Assembly: GCA_905215205.1 (NCBI GenBank)
Contig: CAJMPK010000001.1
Location: 28,879 to 92,878 of the forward strand
Source of the DNA: an uncultured bacterium
Lineage (GTDB): Bacteria; Actinomycetota; Coriobacteriia; Coriobacteriales; Coriobacteriaceae
Reading direction: 5' to 3'
DNA length: 64,000 nucleotides
Position 1 is the stretch's first letter, and every line of letters begins with the position of its first letter. The translations under genes were made by a program, and so were the position numbers. A model generated the notes under the pieces. That model was given only the letters and a program-made list of their open reading frames with translations. It was not told where the DNA came from and ran no database searches. This document shows, one piece after another, positions 49,924-59,048 of this stretch.

Positions 49924-51696
49924 TTAGAGCGCCTCCTCATCGAGCGGGGCGGCCATAGTGCCCTCGCCCGCAAGCGGCGACTTGTCGCGCCAGACGTTCT
50001 CGAACTGCTCCTTGTCAAGCACGTGGTCGCGCTTGGCGGCGACATCGGTCACCGTCACGCGGTCGGTGCAGGAGTAGCAAGGGTCGAGCGAGCCGACGAT
50101 CAGCGCCGCGTCGCCCACGGTGTTGCCGCGGAACATGTAGCGCAGGACCGGCCAGTTGCTGTACGTGGCGGCCTTGGCGCGCCAGCGGTAGCACTTCTGG
50201 TTATTGCCGAGCATCGCCCAGTGCACGTCCTCGCCGCGCGGCGCCTCGGTGGCGCCGATGGCGTACTTGTGCGGGGTGTACTCCCAATCCGTGGTGAGGA
50301 TGGGGCCCGACGGGCAGTTCTCGAGCATGGTCTCGATCATGTCGATCGAATCGTAGACCTCCTGGATGCGAACGGCGGTACGGCCGAAGGCATCGCAGGT
50401 GTCGGCCGTAGCGGCGTGCATCTTTTGGACATCCGGATCGGCGTAGCCGTCGAAGGGATGGTCAAAGCGCACGTCGCGAGCATAGCCCGAGCCACGCATG
50501 AGCGGGCCGACCGGCGAGAAGTCGCGAGCGATCTTGCGATCCAGAATGCCGATACCGCTCGTACGCTCAATAAAGTTGGGCGTGGAGAGCAAGACGTCGA
50601 CGAGCTCCTGAACCTCGGATCGCAGCTGGTGGATGGTCGTGAGCGTGGAGAGCTTCTGCTCGGCCAAAATGTCGCGACGCACGCCGCCGATCACGTTGAG
50701 GCCGTAGGTCTTGCGGTGACCGGAGAGCTTCTCGGCCAGGTCCATGGACTTCTCGCGGACGCGGAAGAACTGCTGGAAGCCGGAGTCGAAGCCCGTGTAG
50801 TGCGACGCCAGGCCAATGTTGAGCAGATGCGAATGCAGACGCTCGACCTCGAGCATGATAGCGCGGATGTACTGGGCGCGCGGCGGGACATGAATGCCCT
50901 GGGCGCGCTCAACGGCCTCGGCATAGGCCACCGAGTGGGCGCAGCCGCAGATACCGCAGATGCGGTCGGCGAGGAACGTCACGGCGTCGTAGTTCAGACG
51001 CGTCTCGGCGACCTTCTCCATGCCGCGGTGCACGTAGAACAGACGGTAGTCGGCATCGACGATCGTCTCGCCCTCGACGAACAGGCGGAAGTGGCCGGGC
51101 TCGTCGGAGGTAATGTGCAACGGGCCCATGGGGACGAGCGTCGTCTCCTTGCCCTTGGTGTCGGCCAAGAACTCGTAGTTTTCCATGTCACTCGCGGGAG
51201 CGGGACGGAAACGGTAGTCCATGGAGTCCTTGCGCAGCGGATACAGGCCGCTGGGCCAATCGTCGGGCAGTACCAGGCGACGACGATCGGGCAGACCCTC
51301 GGGAATCAGGCCGAACATGTCGCGCAGCTCGCGCTCGCCCCACACGCAGGCGGGGACGAACGGCGTCACGGACGGGAACGTCATCTTGGCGGGATCGACC
51401 TCGGTGCGCACGGTCACCCAGCCGGGGTCCTCTCCCTCCATGGAGATGACGTAGTACACGGCGTAACGGCCGCACAGGCTGCGCTCATCGTTGCCGATGA
51501 TCACGGGAATCCAGCCGTAGCGCTCGTAGTACAGGTAGTGGACGGCCTCGGGCAGCTTGTCCTGCTTGACGGTAATCGTCAGCTGGTCCTCGCACTGCCA
51601 CTCGACCTTCTCGATGCAGCCCGGAACGGCGCGGCGCAGGGCCTCGACATGGCTCTCGCAGCGACGGGCATACACCTTGTTCTCAGTTTCAATCAT
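49924..51696 (-). CDS. hyfG: NiFe hydrogenase large subunit, fused NuoC-NuoD type (HyfG/HycE)
   Basis: Catalytic subunit of a group 4a NiFe hydrogenase, 590 residues. Residues about 1-170 match the NuoC domain (FVPACVWGERELRDMFGLIP). The remainder is NuoD-like with both NiFe ligand pairs: RICGICGCAHS (L1) and DPCYSCTDR (L2). The tail after L2 is about 30 residues and is the expected cleavage target of HycI. Key hydrogenase residues distinguish it from complex I NuoCD, which lacks these cysteines. It is 3 nt from hyfF. Confidence 0.94.
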   Translation of the reverse strand: MIETENKVYARRCESHVEALRRAVPGCIEKVEWQCEDQLTITVKQDKLPEAVHYLYYERYGWIPVIIGNDERSLCGRYAVYYVISMEGEDPGWVTVRTEVDPAKMTFPSVTPFVPACVWGERELRDMFGLIPEGLPDRRRLVLPDDWPSGLYPLRKDSMDYRFRPAPASDMENYEFLADTKGKETTLVPMGPLHITSDEPGHFRLFVEGETIVDADYRLFYVHRGMEKVAETRLNYDAVTFLADRICGICGCAHSVAYAEAVERAQGIHVPPRAQYIRAIMLEVERLHSHLLNIGLASHYTGFDSGFQQFFRVREKSMDLAEKLSGHRKTYGLNVIGGVRRDILAEQKLSTLTTIHQLRSEVQELVDVLLSTPNFIERTSGIGILDRKIARDFSPVGPLMRGSGYARDVRFDHPFDGYADPDVQKMHAATADTCDAFGRTAVRIQEVYDSIDMIETMLENCPSGPILTTDWEYTPHKYAIGATEAPRGEDVHWAMLGNNQKCYRWRAKAATYSNWPVLRYMFRGNTVGDAALIVGSLDPCYSCTDRVTVTDVAAKRDHVLDKEQFENVWRDKSPLAGEGTMAAPLDEEAL

Positions 51697-51699
51697 TCG

Positions 51700-53259
51700 T
51701 TACTCCACCTCGCTCTGAGCGGTCTCGGTACCGAACACAGCGCGGTACATCGGCGTCGCGTGAAGCTCCTCGGTGCTCTGCTCGAGTACGATGCCGGTCG
51801 CGGTCTCCACACCGTGCACGAGGGGCAGCGGGGTGGCGATGCCAAACCACAAGATCATGACAGCCAGGATGATTTCGGGGATAAGCATGAGCGCCGGGGC
51901 CTCATGCTTGCCCATGCCCTGGGGCGCATGGCCGAATACCGACTTGAGTGCGATGCGGGTGAGCGCGGAGATGGCCACGGTAAGACCGAGGGCGACCACG
52001 ACGACCAGCCACATGGGACCGGCGGTAACACCGGCGACAAAAGTCAGGAACTCGGAGATAAACATGCCAAAGGGCGGGAAGGCGCCAAGACCGAGCAGCG
52101 CCAGGACGGCGAGCGCGGCGGTTGCGGGGGCAACCTCGACGACGCCCTGGATCTTGGCCAGGCTACGCGTGCCAAAGGCGTGCTGGATGTTGCCGGACAC
52201 GCAGAAGGCAAGCGTCTTGGTAAAGCCGTGGAACACGCAGTGCAGCAGGGCCGCGGCGATACCCAGCGGGCCGCCGATACCCAGGCACAGGGCGATAACG
52301 CCCACGTTCTCCACAGACGAGTACGCAAAGCGGCGCTTGAGGTCGTCCTGACGGAACATCGAGAGCGCCGCCACCAAAATGGACAGCGTGCCGACGATCA
52401 GCAGCAAAAGTTGCGGATACTCGGCGCCCACGGCCTGAATGGTAAAGCCATAGAAGCGCATGATCACGAGCATGGCGCACTTAAGCAGCACGCCCGAGAG
52501 CAGGGCCGAGACGGGGCTCGGAGCCTGGGAGTGGGCATCGGGCAGCCAAGTGTGCATGGGGAACAGGCCGGCCTTGGTGCCAAAGCCGATCACGATAAAC
52601 GCAAAGGCGAGGCGCATGAGCGTCGGGTCGAACTGGTCGGCATACGGCAGCACGCACGACAGGAACGCGGCCTCGTGGGCGTTGGGAATCACGTCGGCGG
52701 CGTTGGCGTAGATCAGCAGCGTACCGAACAGGCCAAAGGCCACGCCGGCGGTGCAGACCATCGCATACTTCCAAGAAGCCTCGAGGGCCGTCTTGTTCTT
52801 GTAGATACCCACGAGGAACACGGTGGAAAGCGTGGTTGCCTCCACGGCGGCCCACGTGAGGATCATGTTGTTGGACAGGCACGCGAGCAGCATGGTGAAC
52901 ACAAACAGGCTAAACAGCGCAAAATACTGCTTGGCGCGCTCGGCGGGCATGGAGCCCTCCTCGATATCGGCCTTTACATAGGGCAGCGAGAACAGCCCCG
53001 TAAGAAAACCGATAAAGCCGATGAGCAGCACAAAGATGGCGCCCAGCGAATCGAGGTGAAACCACAGGCCAAGAGCGCTCGCGGTGTCGCCGCTCATAAG
53101 GACGTCACCGGCCGTCATAATCGACAGCACCAGGACGGCTGCGACGGAGACCAGGTTGAGACCGGCAAACACGTTATAGGACGTGTTCTTGGGCAAAAAC
53201 GCCATGACCAGCGAGAACACCAAAGGAGTCGCGAGCAGGGCGAGAATCAACGTTTCCAT
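51700..53259 (-). CDS. hyfF: Hydrogenase-4 membrane subunit HyfF (NuoN/L-like)
   Basis: An antiporter-like membrane subunit of 519 residues with about fourteen hydrophobic segments. Landmarks of the proton-pumping family are MILTWAAVEATTLSTVFLVG (helix 5 glutamate), FGTKAGLFPMHTWLPDAHSQ (helix 7-8 loop with lysine) and FAYSSVENVGVIALCLGIG. Its position between hyfE and hyfG matches hyf-type (FHL-2) operons, which have extra antiporter-like subunits compared with hyc. These subunits are thought to couple H2 evolution to ion translocation. Confidence 0.88.
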   Translation of the reverse strand: METLILALLATPLVFSLVMAFLPKNTSYNVFAGLNLVSVAAVLVLSIMTAGDVLMSGDTASALGLWFHLDSLGAIFVLLIGFIGFLTGLFSLPYVKADIEEGSMPAERAKQYFALFSLFVFTMLLACLSNNMILTWAAVEATTLSTVFLVGIYKNKTALEASWKYAMVCTAGVAFGLFGTLLIYANAADVIPNAHEAAFLSCVLPYADQFDPTLMRLAFAFIVIGFGTKAGLFPMHTWLPDAHSQAPSPVSALLSGVLLKCAMLVIMRFYGFTIQAVGAEYPQLLLLIVGTLSILVAALSMFRQDDLKRRFAYSSVENVGVIALCLGIGGPLGIAAALLHCVFHGFTKTLAFCVSGNIQHAFGTRSLAKIQGVVEVAPATAALAVLALLGLGAFPPFGMFISEFLTFVAGVTAGPMWLVVVVALGLTVAISALTRIALKSVFGHAPQGMGKHEAPALMLIPEIILAVMILWFGIATPLPLVHGVETATGIVLEQSTEELHATPMYRAVFGTETAQSEVE

Positions 53260-53262
53260 GGA

Positions 53263-53916
53263 CTACCCCCTCAGCTCGGACAGGTCGCGCGCATCGAGCG
53301 AGTGGGAGTCGTCCCAAATGCGACGCACGACGATGGACATGATGATGACGGCAAAGATGGCGTCGGTGGCGATACCGATCTCGATGATCTCGGGAGCGGT
53401 GGGGGCCAAAAGCGCGAGCGTCACGTGGCTGCCGTTTTCCATGAGGCAGTATCCAAAGATCTGCTTCATGATGTTGCGCTGCGAGATGATGCAGGTGAGG
53501 CCCACAAAGAAGTGAGCAAAGCTAATAGCGAGCGCAGGCGTTGCGACCTCGGCCGTGGGCGGGCTGATCTGCGTCACGACGGCAAAGCAGATCGCGACCT
53601 CGACGGCGATGATGCAGATGGCCCACGCGGGCTTAAGGCCGGCCTTGAGCGATGCGTCGCTCGGCTTGCCCATCTTCTTGTATGCGCGGTTGAGGATATA
53701 AGGGACCAGGACGACCTTGGTGATAAAGGCAGATCCAGCCCACATAAGCAGCTCCTGCGCACCGGTGGTGACACCGAGCGTGGCGAGCAGACCCACGAGC
53801 ACCAGCGACTGCACCGCATACCAGCTGATGGCGTGCTTGATGTTCTTGGAGACGACCACCATGGTGGACGTGACGATCAGAAGGCCGCCAAGGATGTTGA
53901 CGATCGAATAACCCAT
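53263..53916 (-). CDS. hyfE: Hydrogenase-4 membrane subunit HyfE
   Basis: A 217-residue membrane protein with about seven hydrophobic helices and no cofactor motif, matching HyfE in size and order. Landmarks are SKNIKHAISWYAVQSLVLVG and FGYCLMENGSHVTLALLAPT, the latter resembling the NuoK-like segment of HyfE. It lies 3 nt from hyfF and 13 nt from hyfD. Its presence distinguishes a Hyf-type from a Hyc-type complex. Confidence 0.85.
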   Translation of the reverse strand: MGYSIVNILGGLLIVTSTMVVVSKNIKHAISWYAVQSLVLVGLLATLGVTTGAQELLMWAGSAFITKVVLVPYILNRAYKKMGKPSDASLKAGLKPAWAICIIAVEVAICFAVVTQISPPTAEVATPALAISFAHFFVGLTCIISQRNIMKQIFGYCLMENGSHVTLALLAPTAPEIIEIGIATDAIFAVIIMSIVVRRIWDDSHSLDARDLSELRG

Positions 53917-53929
53917 GTCGTTCTACCTC

Positions 53930-55387
53930 CTAACCGATCCAGCTGGCCGAAAGCGGGCCGCTGACGATAACCATGATGATGAGCACGATGAACACGAACG
54001 CCATCGCGCGGGGAAGCGGGGCTCCCGCAGCGACCTCTTCGCTCGGCTCGCCGGGCAGGCAATAGCCCATCCACTTAAGGAACCAGGCAAAGGTGGCGAC
54101 GGTCTCGGCAACCATGATGCACACGAGCACCAGGATCGCGACGTTGCCGGCACCTACAGAAAAGCCGCCGGCGATGATCTGGAACTTCGAGAAGAACGTG
54201 TTCATGGGCGGCACGCCGGCAATGGCGAGTGCCGCGACACCAAAGCCCACGCCCGAGATCGGGTACTTCTTTACGATGCCGCGAAGCTTGGGCAGCATAC
54301 GCGTGCCGAGCGTAAAGGAGAACGAACCGGCGATCAGGAAGAACAGCGTCTTAGCGAAGGCGTGGTTAAAGATGTGGCACACGGCGCCGTCAAAGGCCAG
54401 CTGGCTGCCAAAGACCGAAAGGCCCAGACCAAAGAACACATAGGAGAGCTGGGCAATCGTGGAGAAGGCCAGCAGGCGCTTCATGTCCTTTTGCGGCAGG
54501 TACATAAGGAAACCGAAGAGCATGGTGACCATGGCGTCGATAATGGCGACCCAGCCCACGATCTCGGGGATCTCGCCGGCAGAGACGAGTGCACGCGCGA
54601 ACACGCACACGCCGACCTTAACCATCGAGGCGCCATGCAGGTAGGCCGAAACAGGCGTCGGCGCCTCCATGGCCGAAGGCAGCCACATGTACATGGGGAC
54701 CTGTGCGGACTTGGCCCAGGCCGCAAACAGTACGAGCAAAAGGACGATAGCCTTGAGCTTGGCGTCGAGGCCGGCAATCGCGGTGATGGCGAAGGTACCG
54801 GTGTGGGCAAACACGATGGCGGCACCCAGATACAGGCCGAGCGCACCGATATGCGTAATGATCAGGGCCTTCATGCCGGCCTTCTTGGCCGTAGGTGTCA
54901 TGTAGTAGCTAATGAGGCCCCAAGAGCACGCACCCGTGATCTCAAAGAACACGAGCTGGCCCAAAAGGGTCGAGCTGTACACGAGGCCGGCCATGGCGCC
55001 GATGAAGGTCGCGAGGTACGCGTAGAAGCGACGACGCGGCGCATCGGGATGCTCACGGTTATTCTCGCTCATATAGGGAATCGAATAGATCACGACAAGC
55101 AGGCCGATACCCACAAAGGCGGGCGCGAGCAGCGTGCTCATGCGATCGAAGGTGAATCCCATGACGAGGGTCTGCCCAAACGAGATCAGGGGGACCTGCG
55201 TGTCGGGCATGCCGGCGCCAGCGAAATTCGCGGCGAGGGCAATGGTGCAGACCGTCGAAACGGCGGCACCCAAAACGCTGAACCACTTGGCGTACGGACG
55301 GGGGAACAGGGCGACGAGCACCGAGGCCACCATCGGGGCCGCGATAGCGACCAAGCCGAGAAGGGACAGACTGACTGCAAATGACAT
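53930..55387 (-). CDS. hyfD: Hydrogenase-4 membrane subunit HyfD (NuoN/L-like)
   Basis: A second antiporter-like subunit, 485 residues, about fourteen hydrophobic segments. Typical motifs are LVFFEITGACSWGLISYYMT (glutamate in helix 5), FAAWAKSAQVPMYMWLPSAM (lysine helix) and LLAFSTIAQLSYVFFGLGLS. Together with HyfB and HyfF it would give three candidate ion-translocating modules in this complex. It is 15 nt from hyfC. Confidence 0.87.
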   Translation of the reverse strand: MSFAVSLSLLGLVAIAAPMVASVLVALFPRPYAKWFSVLGAAVSTVCTIALAANFAGAGMPDTQVPLISFGQTLVMGFTFDRMSTLLAPAFVGIGLLVVIYSIPYMSENNREHPDAPRRRFYAYLATFIGAMAGLVYSSTLLGQLVFFEITGACSWGLISYYMTPTAKKAGMKALIITHIGALGLYLGAAIVFAHTGTFAITAIAGLDAKLKAIVLLLVLFAAWAKSAQVPMYMWLPSAMEAPTPVSAYLHGASMVKVGVCVFARALVSAGEIPEIVGWVAIIDAMVTMLFGFLMYLPQKDMKRLLAFSTIAQLSYVFFGLGLSVFGSQLAFDGAVCHIFNHAFAKTLFFLIAGSFSFTLGTRMLPKLRGIVKKYPISGVGFGVAALAIAGVPPMNTFFSKFQIIAGGFSVGAGNVAILVLVCIMVAETVATFAWFLKWMGYCLPGEPSEEVAAGAPLPRAMAFVFIVLIIMVIVSGPLSASWIG

Positions 55388-55402
55388 TGTTTCTCCCTTC
55401 TC

Positions 55403-56329
55403 CTACACGCCGACGACCACGAAGACAAACGCCAGAACGGCGATGCCAACGACGGCCCAGGTCTGATTACCGAGCACCTTAAAACGCGAGCGCGAGCAGG
55501 AGTTCTCGATCACGCCGCATACGACAAAGTCGATTAGGCACTTCACCAGGAAGATGACGGCACCCAGAGCAGCGGCGGCGCCCACGGTCGCGGGCTCGCC
55601 CCAGGGGACGAAGATCGCGCAGAACCAAGCGACGACCAGAACCTGTTTCATGGACATGGCAAGCTTGGCCATGGCGAGCGACGGGCCGGAAAGCTCGGCA
55701 AGCGGACCTTCCTGAAGCTCCTGCTCGGCCTCGGCCTGATCAAACGGCAGCTTGCCGAGTTCCATGTAGCAGGCAATCGCAAAGGCGATGCCGGCAAGGA
55801 TCACGGCGACCGGCGCGTCGATGGCGCCTGTCATGATGTGCTGACCCATGGTGGCGATGTCGGTGGAACCGCACACCAGGGCGGCGGCAAACAGCGCCAA
55901 CAGCATGGACGGCTCGATGAGCACGCTCATGAGCAGCTCGCGGACGCCGCCGATACCGGCGTAGGCGTTGGACGAATCCACACCGCAAAGGGCGAAGAAG
56001 AAGCGGGCGAGCGCCAGGCTGTACATGATGGTGATGGCGTCACCAAAGACCGGGATGGGGCTTTGTGCCGTAAAGAGCGGCAGACCCATCGCAAGCATAA
56101 AGGCGACGGCGAAGAACAGCGGCGGCATAATGCGCAGCGCAAAGCTCGCGTCCTCGCTCTGGGACTCGGGGCGCGCAAAGAGCTTGGCCAGGTCTCGGTA
56201 GTCCTGCATGATGCTGGGGCCGCGACGGTTGTGCATCTTGGCTCGGATCACGCGACCGAGACCGGAGAAGAACGGCGCGACGGCCATAACGACCACGCCC
56301 TGCAGAACGGCAAGTACGATGTTGTTCAT
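55403..56329 (-). CDS. hyfC: Hydrogenase membrane subunit HyfC (HycD/NuoH-like)
   Basis: A 308-residue NuoH-like subunit that anchors the soluble arm to the membrane. The NuoH signature is seen in AKMHNRRGPSIMQDYRDLAK and in PFDQAEAEQELQEGPLAELS, the charged loop facing the hydrogenase module. About eight hydrophobic helices. Located between hyfB and hyfD in standard order. Confidence 0.9.
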   Translation of the reverse strand: MNNIVLAVLQGVVVMAVAPFFSGLGRVIRAKMHNRRGPSIMQDYRDLAKLFARPESQSEDASFALRIMPPLFFAVAFMLAMGLPLFTAQSPIPVFGDAITIMYSLALARFFFALCGVDSSNAYAGIGGVRELLMSVLIEPSMLLALFAAALVCGSTDIATMGQHIMTGAIDAPVAVILAGIAFAIACYMELGKLPFDQAEAEQELQEGPLAELSGPSLAMAKLAMSMKQVLVVAWFCAIFVPWGEPATVGAAAALGAVIFLVKCLIDFVVCGVIENSCSRSRFKVLGNQTWAVVGIAVLAFVFVVVGV

Positions 56330-56341
56330 GCTCTCCCCTCC

Positions 56342-58360
56342 TTAACCCATTTGCACGGCGAGCACGAGGAACACCACGAGTGCCGCGACGATATAGCAGA
56401 TATAGATGCTGTAGTTGCCGCCCTCGAGCTTAGTCGCGAGGTCGGCGAGCTTCTCGACACCCTTATGCGGGGCATCGACGAGAACCTTGTCGGGTACGGG
56501 CTCCACAGCCTCGGCCACACCGGTGAGCTTCTGGAAGAAGTGTGCGATGGACCAGCAGACGGCCGTGCAGCGGTCGCGCAGCGTGTAGAGCGGCTGCATA
56601 AACCAGGACACCTCGGAGGCAAAGGTCGTGGCCACGACGGGCATATGCTCGTTGGGAGCATAGCCGCATGCCCACGGCTGGGACTTCTGCACCTTACCGA
56701 CGGTCTTGAGCTTGCGATAACCGCAGGCAAGGCCGACAAGGACCACAAGCGCAATGGCGATCGCGGGCGTGGAGGTGGCAGCGCCGGAGTACTGGTTCAT
56801 GAGCTCCATGCCCTCGGCGGCAAACACGCCACCGTACGGATGCAGCACGGACGCGGCGACATCGACCAGCACGGGCGCGATCACGGGAGCGCCAATGCCC
56901 AGCACGACGCAGATGGCCGCGAGCAGGCCCTGCGCAAACACCATGGGGGCGGGAACCTCCTTGGCATTGGCCGCGGCCTCGGAGCGGGGCGCGGAGGCGA
57001 AGGAGACACCATAGGCCTTGACGAAGCACGTGACGGCCAGCGCGCCGGTAATGGCAAGCGCGACGGCAGCGAACACGGCCACGATCATGACGGCCTTGTC
57101 ACCCTGCATGGCGGCGTTAAACAGCGACTGGTAGGTAAACCACTCGGACACAAAGCCGTTGAAGGGCGGGATGGCCGAGATAGCAAGCGCGCCAATAAGG
57201 AAGCAGATGGCCGTTGCCGGCATACGACGGAACAGGCCGCCCATCTTCTCCATATTGCGCGTACCCGTGGAGTACAGCAGTGCACCGGCGCCCAAGAACA
57301 GCTCGCCCTTAAACATCGCGTGGTTAAACGTGTGGTAGAGGGCGGCCATCAGAGCCAGGACGGCGATGCCGACAGAGTTGAGCGCCATGGCGGCCATGGA
57401 GGCGCCGACGCCGAGCAGAATGATGCCGATGTTCTCAACGGAGTGATAGGCCAGCAGGCGCTTGATGTCATGCTCCTGCAGGGCGAAGGCCACGCCGAGG
57501 ACCGACGAGATCGCACCGAAGACCATGACCATAAGGCCCCACCAGACCTGAACGCCCGAGGCGGAGAGCAGGTCGAGACCAACCTTGAGAATGCCGAAGA
57601 TACCGATCTTGATCATGCCGCCGGACATGAGGGCCGACACGTTGGACGGTGCCTCGGGATGTGCCTTGGGCAGCCAGCCGTGCAGCGGGATGATACCGGC
57701 CTTGGCGCCAAAGCCAAAGAAGGCGAGCACGAAGCACACGGATGCGACCGCGGGGCTAAACTGCGTGGCGCGGAAATCCGCAAAGGCAAACGAGCCACCG
57801 GCGAAGTTGGTCATGGTGAGGAAGCTCGCCATGATGAGCACAAAGCCCACGTGCGCAATCACAAAGTAGAGCCAACCGCCATGGATGGAGTTCTCGTTCT
57901 CCTCGATCACGACCAGGAAATACGAGGTCAGCGACATAAGCTCAAAGGCGACCAGGAACCAAAACACGTTGTCGGCGGTGATGACGAGCATCATGGACGC
58001 CACGAAGGTGTTAAAGAAGAAGCCGGCGCGGCCCTTTTTGCCCGGGTACTCATCAAAGTAGTTGAGACCGTAGATCGAACCGGCAAACGCGAGCATCGAG
58101 ATGAGCGCCACGAACAGGCCGGACAGCTGATTGAGCAGCAGCTGGAAATGGGCAAACGGGAAGAACACGATGGTGTCGACCGACGTGACGTCGCCCAGCA
58201 CGGCCTGGATACCGGCCACAAACGAAAGCACCGCGGCGACGGCGCCGATAAGGCAGCCGGCGGTCTTGGCGGCGTTATCGGCCTTGATCAGCAGAACCGA
58301 GGCGAGCGCACCGATGCACGAGACGGCAAGCGATGCGATAAACAGCGTCATGCTATCCAT
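56342..58360 (-). CDS. hyfB: Hydrogenase membrane subunit HyfB (HycC/NuoL-like)
   Basis: The large antiporter-like subunit, 672 residues, with about fifteen hydrophobic segments. Conserved stretches are NVFWFLVAFELMSLTSYFLV (glutamate), GAKAGIIPLHGWLPKAHPEA (lysine helix), LLAYHSVENIGIILLGVGAS and LYHTFNHAMFKGELFLGAGA (histidine and lysine). The C-terminal 170 residues, with WACGYAPNEHMPVVATTFAS, are the long tail typical of HycC/HyfB. The start overlaps hyfA by 8 nt. Confidence 0.92.
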   Translation of the reverse strand: MDSMTLFIASLAVSCIGALASVLLIKADNAAKTAGCLIGAVAAVLSFVAGIQAVLGDVTSVDTIVFFPFAHFQLLLNQLSGLFVALISMLAFAGSIYGLNYFDEYPGKKGRAGFFFNTFVASMMLVITADNVFWFLVAFELMSLTSYFLVVIEENENSIHGGWLYFVIAHVGFVLIMASFLTMTNFAGGSFAFADFRATQFSPAVASVCFVLAFFGFGAKAGIIPLHGWLPKAHPEAPSNVSALMSGGMIKIGIFGILKVGLDLLSASGVQVWWGLMVMVFGAISSVLGVAFALQEHDIKRLLAYHSVENIGIILLGVGASMAAMALNSVGIAVLALMAALYHTFNHAMFKGELFLGAGALLYSTGTRNMEKMGGLFRRMPATAICFLIGALAISAIPPFNGFVSEWFTYQSLFNAAMQGDKAVMIVAVFAAVALAITGALAVTCFVKAYGVSFASAPRSEAAANAKEVPAPMVFAQGLLAAICVVLGIGAPVIAPVLVDVAASVLHPYGGVFAAEGMELMNQYSGAATSTPAIAIALVVLVGLACGYRKLKTVGKVQKSQPWACGYAPNEHMPVVATTFASEVSWFMQPLYTLRDRCTAVCWSIAHFFQKLTGVAEAVEPVPDKVLVDAPHKGVEKLADLATKLEGGNYSIYICYIVAALVVFLVLAVQMG

Positions 58361-58976
58361 TGTTTACGCTCCCTTCTGCTTTCTCGGACAGGCCCTGGGC
58401 CACAGCGGTAACGTCGACGGCCGGACCGTTTTCGATCGAGCGCAGGCGCTTGGCCTCGTCGAGCTCGCGATCGGCCGCGCCGCCCATGACGGTCAGCGCC
58501 TTGGTGGGGCACGCCGCCACACAATGAGGGCCGTCCGGATCGAAGGCGCACAGGTCGCACTTGACGGCGCAGGTGTACTGGCCGGGAGCCCACGTAAGCA
58601 GGCTGCTCAGGGACTTAGGATACGAAGGCGTCGGGTCGCACATGCCTGCGACACCGGCGATAGACGTGCCATCGGGATGGATGGCTCCGAAGGGGCACGC
58701 GATGGCGCACAGCCTGCACCCGATGCACTCCTGCTCCTTGACGTGGATGCGGTCGCCATCGTGCTCGATGGCATTCACCGGGCAGACCTCGGCGCAGGGG
58801 GCACCCTCGCAATGGTGGCAGGCAAGGGCGGCCGAAATACCGCCGGTCTTCACGAGCGCCAGGCGCGGCGTATCCTGAAGACCCTGCATCCGGTGGGCGT
58901 CGGCACAGGCGGACTGGCATGTTCCGCAGCCGATGCACCTCTCCGGGTTGATGTCGATGAAGCGGTTCATCCCCAC
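58353..58976 (-). CDS. hyfA: Four-cluster ferredoxin HyfA (HycB-like)
   Basis: A 207-residue soluble polyferredoxin expected to connect FdhF with the hydrogenase. Four cysteine groups are present: CIGCGTCQSACADAH, CHHCEGAPCAEVCP, CIGCRLCAIACP and CDLC with CVAACP, enough for four [4Fe-4S] clusters as in HycB/HydN. The alternative second ATG (MNRFIDINPE) is 6 nt further in. It follows fdhF by 72 nt across a strong hairpin. Confidence 0.9.
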   Translation of the reverse strand: MGMNRFIDINPERCIGCGTCQSACADAHRMQGLQDTPRLALVKTGGISAALACHHCEGAPCAEVCPVNAIEHDGDRIHVKEQECIGCRLCAIACPFGAIHPDGTSIAGVAGMCDPTPSYPKSLSSLLTWAPGQYTCAVKCDLCAFDPDGPHCVAACPTKALTVMGGAADRELDEAKRLRSIENGPAVDVTAVAQGLSEKAEGSVNNG

Positions 58977-58992
58977 TTCCTTTCAAAATAAC

Positions 58993-59027
58993 GGGCCGGG
59001 CTCCCGAACGTACGGGACGCCCGGCCC
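58993..59027 (-). terminator. Hairpin between fdhF and hyfA
   Basis: Perfect GGGCCGGGC/GCCCGGCCC stem with a further CCC/GGG pairing inside the loop region. The minus strand continues GTTATTTTG, so it could be a partial terminator that sets the fdhF to hyf ratio or an mRNA-stabilising hairpin. Confidence 0.6.
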
Positions 59028-59048
59028 AAAAAGCCAACGAGAACGGGA

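Noticed and set aside
49723..53964. Very long open frame on the plus strand across hyfF-hyfH
   Set aside because: It is antisense to well-conserved hydrogenase genes, its product is repetitive His/Gly/Ala-rich, and it results from GC-biased third positions of the true genes.
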